A DNA stretch of 10,839 nt from contig CAYHGV010000099.1 in assembly GCA_964356135.1 (NCBI GenBank), positions 1 through 10,839 of the forward strand, read 5' to 3'. Position numbers and translations under genes: made by a program. Positions 4,624 through 10,839 of this stretch are shown here, in pieces. Under the pieces are notes generated by a model. The model saw only the letters and a list, made by a program, of their open reading frames with translations, was not told where the DNA came from and did not search any database. The stretch is from CAYHGV01 sp964356135 (GTDB lineage: Bacteria > Hydrothermota > Tepidihabitantia > CAYHGV01). The first letter of the stretch is position 1. Each line of letters opens with the position of its first letter.

Positions 4624-7600
4624 ATGGACAGCGGTTTAAGAAAAGAGCTGGGGTTATATGCCCGAAGCGAAAAAATAAATGAAATTCTCTTTGCCATCAG
4701 CCTCTTTTTAGGAGCGGCTGGAGCAGCTCTGCTTATGATTCTTTCCCTTTTTCTGAACGGGCTCTGGCTTTTGATATTAGTGCCTGGTTTTGTTTTCCTT
4801 ATTATAGCTATGACAAGAGGTCCTAATTATCGGAGGATTGCGGAGCGGGTTGAGACGGGTTTTCCCGGTCTTAACGGTAAGGTTATCAATGCCCTGGAGC
4901 TGTCGGAATATCAATTGGCTGCAAAAGAAGGTTATTCGAGCGAATTGATTGGAGCGGTCGTTAGCGATGCGGTCAGTAGCTTACGAAGCAATCCCATAAT
5001 TAATCTCGTCAATCGGAGAAAAACGAAGCTCGCTTTTCTGTCGCTGGCTGGTGTGCTGGTGCTCTTGGCTTCTTATGCCCTGTTTTTCAACACCCGGTTT
5101 TCGCTTGGGATTTTTGCCGCTTTTGCACCGGAAAGGATTCCGATTAAATTGACGGTCGAGCCGGGGAATATTTCGGTAAATAAGGGAAATGTGATAGATG
5201 TTAAACTAAAAGTCTCTTCACCATACCGGTTTAGCAATGCGGTTTATGTAAAAAGGGATGAAAAAGGTAGGGCGCTAAAATACCGGCTGTCGGTAAGAGA
5301 CGGCGAAGCGGTCGTTAAAGAGACGGTCGCCCAGGGGTTCAATTACTACTTTTCCGTCTTCAAACGGAGAACCCCGGTCTATCGGGTCGGTTTACAAAAA
5401 CCGTTGGAGATAGCGAGCCTCATGTTTATCTACCATTATCCACCCTATTCCAAGCTGCCGCCGGTTACCATTGAATCCGATGAGATTAACGCCCTTATGG
5501 GAACGATGGTCGAGATACGGGGAAGCGGGGACGAATCGTTGAGTAGTGCCGAGCTCGTCTTTGCCGATTCAAGCCGGGTTACGCTTAAAACCGATAATAA
5601 AAATTTTGAAGGGGAATTTCCAATAACCAAACAAACCGAGTTCACGATTAACCTATCGGATATTTTTGGTAACCGTAACCAGCCGAAGGTTATCCGGGTT
5701 GGGCTGTTGAACGATGAACCGCCGATGGTCAAACTCTTTCTACCGGCAAGGAATGTTGATCTGCCGGTGAATATGAAACTGCTGTTAGGGATAAATGCCC
5801 TGGACGATTATGGCTTAGCCGACCTCTGGCTCTGCTCCAATAAAGGCGGAACCGAAAAACGGCTACGATTGAAAGGGCTTAATGAACGGACCGAGGATAC
5901 GACTTACTATTACTGGGACCTGACCGAATTGGGATTGATGCCGGGGGAAGTGATTAATTATTATGCGGTCGTTGCGGATAACGACCGCGTTTCCGGTCCA
6001 AAATCAACCCGGAGCGAGGTCTATGCCATTCGCTTCCCGACCGTCGATGAAATCTATAAGGATGTGGTTTCGCAGACGACCGAGATACAGGACCACCTGG
6101 AGCCGATATCGACCGAGCAGGATAAACTGGGCGAAGAATCAAAAAGGATAGAAGAGCGGTTGAAAAAAGAGCGGCAGCTCGATTGGGCGGAAAAGAAAAA
6201 TATTGAAACTCTGCTGTCGCATCAGGAACAGCTACTGTCGAACATTGATGCCTTGAAGCAGGAGGTAGAACGGGCGATTGAAAATCTCGAAGACGGAATG
6301 CTGTTAGATAAAGAGTCATTGGATAAATTACGCGACATTGAAAATCTGCTGTCGGAGATCCTGCCCGATGGGGTGAAACGTTCGCTTAACGAATTGCGCC
6401 GCGCTTTGGAAAAAGATTATCCCCGTCTGAAAGAGGCGCTTGCCAACTGGCAACTTTCCCAGGAGGCTTTAAAAAAGGCGATCGAACGGACATTGGAGAT
6501 TCTGAAGCGGGTGGAACAGGAGGAGCGGCTGAAGGCGATGGCCGAGCAGGCGGAAAAGCTCCATTCACTCCAGAAGGAAATTCAAGACCGTCTCGATAAA
6601 GAGCCCGGTCCGAAATTAGCCCCGACCGAAAACCAGGTCAAAGAAGGTTTAGAAGGACTGGAGCAGGAAGCGCAATCGCTGGCTCAGGAATTGAAGGATG
6701 AAGAAGTGGCCGAGGCACTCGCCGAACTGGCAAAATCGATGGCAGAAAAAGGATTGACGGCTCAGGCGTCATCGTTGACGAACCAGCTTAAATCAGGTGC
6801 AAATTCTCAGGCGAAACAAGCCGGCCAGAAGATGCTTTCGAATCTGGCAGATCTGAAGGCAGCACTTGCGGCGTTAAAAGACCAGTTGTTGGATGAGCGG
6901 TCAAACGAGATAGCCGACAAACTCTTAACGGCGGCGAAGGATATTGTAACTCTATCGAAGGAACAGGAACGATTGGAGAATGTGGTTCAAAAGGAAGATG
7001 ACGTAACCCGGTTGGCTCAAGCCCAGCAGACTCTCGCTTCGGGAACCAAAACCGTGGCGGAGAGCATCTATGCCTTAAGCGAGCTGAGCGTGTCGGTCTC
7101 GCCCCAAATCGGCAACGAGGTCATCAAGGCACTACTGGCAATGGATGAAGCAAAGAAGAGCATCACCCAGGCTAACCTCTCTCTGGTGCCGTCAAAGCTT
7201 GCCCAGGCGCGCAGCCATCTTGACCAGGCAACCGCTGCTATCATTGCCGCTTTGAACCAGGGCTGTCAGGGAAGCTGCGGCGGTGAGCAGGGAGGTCTCG
7301 AACAGTTACTGGCACAGCTTTCCCAGTTGTCACTACAGCAGATGATGCTCAATCAACAGGCCGGCGGATTGCTGCCGATTCCGATACCCGGTCAGGGCTT
7401 GAGCCAGGCGCAGCTGGCTCAAATCCAGCGGATTTTATCCCAGCAGTCGAAAATCCGCGGTGAATTAGAGGATGTAAGTAAATCGATGGGTGAAAAACCC
7501 GGGCTGTTAGGGACGCTCGACAATGTCATCGAGGAGATGAAAAAGGTCGAGAAGGATCTGGCGAGCCTCAATATTTCTCGTGAAACCTTAGAACGGCAGG

Positions 7601-7845
7601 AGAAGATTCTCACCCGGCTGTTGGATGCGCAGAAGAGCGTTCGACAGCGCGAATTCTCCAACAAGCGGGAGAGTGAGGTGGGTAAGGAGAACGCGGAACG
7701 GCCGGTGCCGTTAGCGCTCCCTGAGGATAAGGGCGAGCGGCGTAAACGTCTGCGCGAGGAGTGTTTACGGGCGTTGAAAGAGGGTTATCCCAAAGAATAC
7801 GAAGCGTTAATCAAGGCATATTTTGAGGCGCTGGTCGGCGAATGA
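4624..7845 (+). CDS. DUF4175-like large membrane protein with long extracytoplasmic coiled-coil region
   Basis: This protein has 1073 residues and an unknown biochemical role. Hydrophobic segments lie at about 21-42, 45-64 and 135-156. A mostly beta, probably extracytoplasmic region follows (about 170-470, with repeated PP-containing strands that may be Ig-like). From about 480 to 1000 it is a highly charged alpha-helical, coiled-coil region rich in Glu, Lys, Leu and Gln. Near 878-930 it contains a Gly/Gln-rich segment with a Cys pair (CQGSC) and a proline-rich turn. The C-terminus (YPKEYEALIKAYFEAL) resembles the conserved tail of DUF4175-type proteins, which often lie near BatA/VWA and MoxR genes. 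No such genes are in this window. The start is the ATG at 4624, set by the leaderless promoter. A TPR protein lies 198 bp downstream. The family assignment rests on recalled architecture, not on a search. Confidence 0.72.
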   Translation: MDSGLRKELGLYARSEKINEILFAISLFLGAAGAALLMILSLFLNGLWLLILVPGFVFLIIAMTRGPNYRRIAERVETGFPGLNGKVINALELSEYQLAAKEGYSSELIGAVVSDAVSSLRSNPIINLVNRRKTKLAFLSLAGVLVLLASYALFFNTRFSLGIFAAFAPERIPIKLTVEPGNISVNKGNVIDVKLKVSSPYRFSNAVYVKRDEKGRALKYRLSVRDGEAVVKETVAQGFNYYFSVFKRRTPVYRVGLQKPLEIASLMFIYHYPPYSKLPPVTIESDEINALMGTMVEIRGSGDESLSSAELVFADSSRVTLKTDNKNFEGEFPITKQTEFTINLSDIFGNRNQPKVIRVGLLNDEPPMVKLFLPARNVDLPVNMKLLLGINALDDYGLADLWLCSNKGGTEKRLRLKGLNERTEDTTYYYWDLTELGLMPGEVINYYAVVADNDRVSGPKSTRSEVYAIRFPTVDEIYKDVVSQTTEIQDHLEPISTEQDKLGEESKRIEERLKKERQLDWAEKKNIETLLSHQEQLLSNIDALKQEVERAIENLEDGMLLDKESLDKLRDIENLLSEILPDGVKRSLNELRRALEKDYPRLKEALANWQLSQEALKKAIERTLEILKRVEQEERLKAMAEQAEKLHSLQKEIQDRLDKEPGPKLAPTENQVKEGLEGLEQEAQSLAQELKDEEVAEALAELAKSMAEKGLTAQASSLTNQLKSGANSQAKQAGQKMLSNLADLKAALAALKDQLLDERSNEIADKLLTAAKDIVTLSKEQERLENVVQKEDDVTRLAQAQQTLASGTKTVAESIYALSELSVSVSPQIGNEVIKALLAMDEAKKSITQANLSLVPSKLAQARSHLDQATAAIIAALNQGCQGSCGGEQGGLEQLLAQLSQLSLQQMMLNQQAGGLLPIPIPGQGLSQAQLAQIQRILSQQSKIRGELEDVSKSMGEKPGLLGTLDNVIEEMKKVEKDLASLNISRETLERQEKILTRLLDAQKSVRQREFSNKRESEVGKENAERPVPLALPEDKGERRKRLREECLRALKEGYPKEYEALIKAYFEALVGE

Positions 7846-8043
7846 AAAAATATTAACCACAGATGGACGCGAAACGGCAGTACGAAGTGGCAAGTGCAAA
7901 GTGCAAAATAAAAAGACGGAACCATCGAGGGCACAGAGAAATAAAATATCAACCGCCGTTGAACATCGGTAAATACGGAATACACGATAATAAGCCGCAG
8001 CTGAACGCATATCTGGATGCGGAGAGGGACGGATCGTAAAATC
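7846..8043. repeat. Repeat-rich gap between the DUF4175-like and TPR genes
   Basis: The gap begins with an ACCACAGATGGACGCGAA word (7856-7873). It continues with heptads GTGGCAA, GTGCAAA, GTGCAAA at 7887-7907 (7-bp step), a GGGCACAGAG word (about 7930-7939) and a degenerate CCGCAGCTGAACGCATATCTG segment split across 7995-8015. These are worn members of the same word families seen in the other gaps. I find no strong promoter or Shine-Dalgarno for the TPR gene here. Confidence 0.6.
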
Positions 8044-9627
8044 ATGCTGGGTTTGAAACTGCTCTTTTTATTAGTTACCACTACTCCGCAACTTCCGTCG
8101 AATCCAATGGTCGACCCGAAAGATAATTATGAAGAACCACTTGATCGGGGGGTCTATAACATCGGCGCTTATATTGCCTATAAACAGTTTTCTTTTCAAA
8201 CCCGTGACCTGGATGATTTCATACGAATCTCACAACAGCTGATCGAGCGCTATCCGGGTGAAGCCGAGCCTTATTTTGGGTTAGCCGAGGCATGGTTTAT
8301 CTCCGGTAAAAAAAATCAGGGAGTAGAGGTCCTGGAGAGATTATTTAAAAGGGACCCGGAACTGACGGTAAGAATTGGAAATACCCTCGGGTTCTTTGAG
8401 CATTGGAAAGAGGCGGTCGGGTTTTACCAGCGCTACCGCAAGCTCAAGAAGAGCGATGCCTATTTTTCCCAGGAGTTGATTCAAGGCTATCAACTGACCG
8501 GCGACTATAAAGGGGCAACGGTCGAAATTGTTAATCTTATTAACCGTTCGCCGGGCTTGGCGAATCAGTACGAGCGGCTGCTGGTCTCTTTTTTAGACAC
8601 TATCGACCAGAAGATAGTTATTAACGAAGTGAAAAAGATCAAATCCGAACAAGAGCGGTCAAGCATAATTGCCCGGTTGTACCTTAAAGTTAAAAATTAT
8701 CCGGCAGCGGCACGCGAATTCAAGAAGTCGGGTTCAAAAAATGAGCTTTCAGATTTTGCCCGACTCTGTGTCGAAGCCGGGGCGTATGAACCGGCGGCAG
8801 AAATTTATAACCGGCTCGATCTTCGGTTGGATGAAGCCCGATGTTGGCGGGCAATCGGAAAAACCGAGGCGGCGGTGGCGATTTTGTCGAAAGACCATTC
8901 GACCCCTGCGCAGTTGGAGCTGGCGCTCGTGTATCAGGAGGACCTAAAAAACCCGAAACAGGCAGAGAATCTTTACCGGGCGATTTTAAAAAACGAACCC
9001 GATTGCGCACCGGCACAATCGGGACTGGTTAAAACCTACATTGAATTGGGCGAGTTGAAAAAAGCCAAAGCGGTACTTGCACAGGTTTCGGCGAAAACCG
9101 ATTGGGCGTTTTTTTATAAGATTGAGATCGGTTTTTTCGAAGGCGAGTTCGATTCGATTCCCGGCTACACCCTCGTGCTGAGCCAGCAATTTCCTCTTAG
9201 CCCGCTCTTAAACGATGGATTGGAGCTGGCGGTTTTATCGAAAGAGACCGACCCGAGCCTGAAAGATTACTCCAAGGCGCTCTTTCATTATGAGTCCGGT
9301 GGCTATGAGGAAGGAATTGCGATTTTAAAAAAAATTGTCAATCAGGAGAGCGGTCTGGCCGACGACGGCTATCTGCTGTTAGCCCGGTGCTACCGGGCAA
9401 AAAAAGAGGCGCCATCAGCAATAGCCGCTCTGGATGAATTGGAGAAAAAATTTCCCGAGAGTCCGGTCTTAGCCCGGATGGGATTGGAACGAGCACTTAT
9501 TTATCGGGAGGATTTGAAAGACGTAAAGACCGCCAGGACAGTATTGGAGGACTTAATTGTCGACTATCCGGATTCACCCCAGGCTTGCGTTGCCCGGAAT
9601 TTACTGCTTTCGTTAACAAAGCTTTAG
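8044..9627 (+). CDS. Exported tetratricopeptide-repeat protein
   Basis: The 527-residue product begins with a signal-peptide-like stretch (MLGLKLLFLLVTTTPQ) and is then almost wholly helical TPR-like units. Clear ones include YPGEAEPYFGLAEAWFISGKK, GYQLTGDYKGA, ARLYLKVKNYPAAAREF, ALVYQEDLKNPKQAENLYRA, GLVKTYIELGELKKAKAVL and LLLARCYRAKKEAPSAIAAL. It ends in a YPDSPQACVARNLL unit typical of bacterial periplasmic TPR scaffolds. The frame extends upstream to an ATG at 8017, which would add nine polar residues. I prefer 8044 because it puts the hydrophobic core right at the N-terminus, but neither start has a good Shine-Dalgarno. The gene follows the DUF4175-like gene on the same strand and may work with it at the envelope. 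A specific function cannot be assigned. Confidence 0.85.
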   Translation: MLGLKLLFLLVTTTPQLPSNPMVDPKDNYEEPLDRGVYNIGAYIAYKQFSFQTRDLDDFIRISQQLIERYPGEAEPYFGLAEAWFISGKKNQGVEVLERLFKRDPELTVRIGNTLGFFEHWKEAVGFYQRYRKLKKSDAYFSQELIQGYQLTGDYKGATVEIVNLINRSPGLANQYERLLVSFLDTIDQKIVINEVKKIKSEQERSSIIARLYLKVKNYPAAAREFKKSGSKNELSDFARLCVEAGAYEPAAEIYNRLDLRLDEARCWRAIGKTEAAVAILSKDHSTPAQLELALVYQEDLKNPKQAENLYRAILKNEPDCAPAQSGLVKTYIELGELKKAKAVLAQVSAKTDWAFFYKIEIGFFEGEFDSIPGYTLVLSQQFPLSPLLNDGLELAVLSKETDPSLKDYSKALFHYESGGYEEGIAILKKIVNQESGLADDGYLLLARCYRAKKEAPSAIAALDELEKKFPESPVLARMGLERALIYREDLKDVKTARTVLEDLIVDYPDSPQACVARNLLLSLTKL

Positions 9628-9726
9628 GAACTATTTGGGCGATAAATTTTTTTACGGGAAGCTGATAAAATAGGAAGAGTCGTTCATCCGGTTAGAAAAG
9701 ATTTTTTTAGGTCTAAGTGGCGGTCA
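9628..9726. other. Convergent intergenic spacer without a clear terminator
   Basis: The 99 bp between the converging TPR and iorB genes contains two runs of seven T (9647-9653 and 9702-9708). I find no stable GC-rich stem before either run. No repeat words of the other gaps are present here. Confidence 0.5.
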
Positions 9727-10305
9727 TTACATCATCCGTGCGAGCGTTTCTTTGCCCAAAGCAAAGGCTTTGAGGTTTAATTCCAAAAATTTGGGTTTAA
9801 TGAGTGAAGTGAGTGCGGCTTTAAAACTCTCGGGCTTCATTGTTAAAAAGTGGGAGAGGGCGCCCAGGAGGACGACATTCTGTGCCCGGAGGTTGCCCAA
9901 TTTTTTTGCCATCTCCGACCCGTCGATGAAGTAGGCGTGTTTGGTCTTTTTTCGGATCGTTCCCGGGATATCTGCCGGATAGGTCTCTTTGCCGGCAAGA
10001 ACGGCCAAGGGCGGCAGCTCGAGGGTATCGACGATAATCGAACCTTTGGGCGCGAGGAAATGGAGATACCGCAGAGCTTCGAGTTTTTCAAACGCTAAAA
10101 TAAAATCGGCAGTTCCTTCCTCAATCAACGGGGAGTAAACTTTATCGCTGAATCGGACATGGCTCGTAACACTGCCGCCGCGTTGTGCCATTCCGTGGAC
10201 TTCGCTCTTTTTAACATCACAGCCTTGATTGAGGGCAGCCTGGGCAAGGATGTCCGAAGCCAAGAGTATGCCCTGACCGCCAACACCGCAGATCAAAACA
10301 TTCAT
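9727..10305 (-). CDS. iorB: Indolepyruvate:ferredoxin oxidoreductase, beta subunit
   Basis: IorB is the gamma-domain-type subunit of indolepyruvate:ferredoxin oxidoreductase. The enzyme oxidatively decarboxylates aryl pyruvates, made by transamination of aromatic amino acids, to aryl-acetyl-CoA with reduction of ferredoxin. The protein has 192 residues, the usual size. It shows GVGGQG (7-12) and the hallmark SEVHGMAQRGGSVTSHVR (34-51), followed by LEALRYL and RAQNVVLLGAL. A good ribosome binding site (AAAGGAG, five bases before the ATG at 10305 on the minus strand) fixes the start. It lies inside the 10-bp palindrome AGGAGCTCCT (10306-10315). The gene is 193 bp downstream of iorA on the same strand, a wider gap than is common for this pair. 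Confidence 0.94.
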   Translation of the reverse strand: MNVLICGVGGQGILLASDILAQAALNQGCDVKKSEVHGMAQRGGSVTSHVRFSDKVYSPLIEEGTADFILAFEKLEALRYLHFLAPKGSIIVDTLELPPLAVLAGKETYPADIPGTIRKKTKHAYFIDGSEMAKKLGNLRAQNVVLLGALSHFLTMKPESFKAALTSLIKPKFLELNLKAFALGKETLARMM

Positions 10306-10498
10306 AGGAGCTCCTTTTTAACCATAGAGAATCCAGGAATTAGTTCTGTTCATAATAGTATCTATTATGTGTGATAAAGCGCGTAGCGCAGCGACATCAA
10401 TCGCACCCTACCTTATAAAACAGACCTAAAGGTCTGTTTCTACAGGGATGTAACGGTTTGTTTAGTTTAACCATTCAACTATTTGACCACATAACCTT
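10306..10498. repeat. iorA-iorB intergenic region with hairpin and repeat words
   Basis: The region contains the AGCGCAGCGACATCAATCGC word (10385-10404), a diverged copy of the one at 4371-4390. It also contains a perfect 9-bp hairpin, AAACAGACC 10418-10426 with GGTCTGTTT 10431-10439 and loop TAAA. Four octads follow (TTTAACCA, TTCAACTA, TTTGACCA, CATAACCT at 10466-10497), and a fifth (TTTAACTT, 10498-10505) runs across the iorA stop codon. The hairpin would be crossed by an iorA-iorB transcript. It has no adjoining long T-run on the minus strand, so I do not call it a terminator. Confidence 0.75.
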
Positions 10499-10839
10499 TT
10501 AACTTATTGCCTTATGTCCACAGACCTGGACGCAGAGGCCGCAGTCACCGAAGCAGAGGTCGGGGTTAATCACCGCTTTTTTGTCCTCGAGGGTGATCGC
10601 CGGGCAGCCGAGCCGCAGGCAGAGTTCACAGCCGTTGCAGAGCTCAGGATTAACGACCCGGGCGGAAGCCGCACTCTTGGACAGAAGCACACAGAGGCGG
10701 CGGGCGATAATGACGCCGGGTCCCGGGGCAGCGAGAGCGGCGCGGATCGTTTCCTCGGTTTCTTTCAGTTGGTACGGGTCCGTAACCCAGACATTCTGGA
10801 TGCCGCAGCCCCGGCAGATAGTTTCTAAATCAACAACCT
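10499..10839 (-). CDS. iorA: Indolepyruvate:ferredoxin oxidoreductase alpha subunit, C-terminal ferredoxin part (5' end beyond window)
   Basis: The visible 113 residues are the end of IorA. They begin in the thiamine-diphosphate half (VVDLETICRGCGIQNVWVTDPYQ, then GPGVIIARR), followed by a C-terminal two-cluster ferredoxin module, which passes electrons to external ferredoxin. The first cluster motif is CNGCELCLRLGCP (C-x2-C-x2-C-x4-CP). The second is CFGDCGLCVQVCG, with C-x3-C-x2-C-x3-C spacing and Gly in place of the usual Pro after the last Cys. The catalytic pyrophosphate-binding parts lie outside the window. The stop codon (10499-10501) sits inside the last octad repeat word. The gene lies upstream of iorB and is presumably co-transcribed with it. 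Confidence 0.93.
   Translation of the reverse strand, partial: VVDLETICRGCGIQNVWVTDPYQLKETEETIRAALAAPGPGVIIARRLCVLLSKSAASARVVNPELCNGCELCLRLGCPAITLEDKKAVINPDLCFGDCGLCVQVCGHKAIS

Noticed and set aside
8720..9032. Several ORFs in other frames inside the TPR gene
   Set aside because: They are shadows of a continuous 527-codon frame that has TPR pattern throughout.
9641..9710. Bidirectional terminator between the TPR gene and iorB
   Set aside because: Two T7 runs exist but no stable GC-rich stem precedes either of them.

Overview
The window is a gene-dense stretch of a bacterial chromosome with moderate GC content. Several intergenic gaps are packed with short degenerate repeats. No sequence search was possible. 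The IorAB enzyme, the very large DUF4175-type membrane protein paired with a TPR protein, and repeat words of the ACCACAAAG / CACGAAT / TTTAACCA type suggest an uncultured, probably anaerobic bacterium of a candidate phylum. A WOR-3 or FCB-like lineage is my guess, at low confidence. Nothing points to a phage, plasmid or complete transposon.

Layout. On the minus strand at the left edge lies the N-terminal part of mutL (1-718). It is preceded by a 190-bp repeat-filled gap and a metallo-beta-lactamase-fold hydrolase (909-1706). A divergent regulatory region (1707-2096) follows. It holds a minus-strand promoter, a 121-bp REPIN-like inverted-repeat element, and a full-consensus plus-strand promoter with a roughly 100-nt leader. 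On the plus strand come a stand-alone MIO-type histidine/aromatic ammonia-lyase (2097-3620), a cyclophilin peptidyl-prolyl isomerase (3789-4322), a 1073-residue DUF4175-like membrane and coiled-coil protein (4624-7845), and an exported TPR protein (8044-9627). Converging from the right on the minus strand are iorB (9727-10305) and the C-terminal ferredoxin part of iorA (10499 to the edge). These are the two subunits of indolepyruvate:ferredoxin oxidoreductase.

Functional links. IorAB and the ammonia-lyase would both act in amino-acid catabolism, but they sit in separate transcription units and no other hut gene is visible. The cyclophilin, the DUF4175-like protein and the TPR protein are all probably membrane or extracytoplasmic proteins.

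The most interesting material is non-coding. (i) Two promoters are placed so that transcription would begin at or next to the ATG, which predicts leaderless mRNAs for the hydrolase and the DUF4175-like gene. (ii) A REPIN-like element carries two 7-bp hairpins with identical arms inside 9-bp terminal inverted repeats. (iii) Four repeat-word families each have their own spacing of 7, 8, 9 or 10 bp, are confined to gaps between genes, and in one case supply the last ten codons and the stop of a gene. (iv) A 10-bp inverted repeat is centred on the -10 box of the ammonia-lyase promoter.
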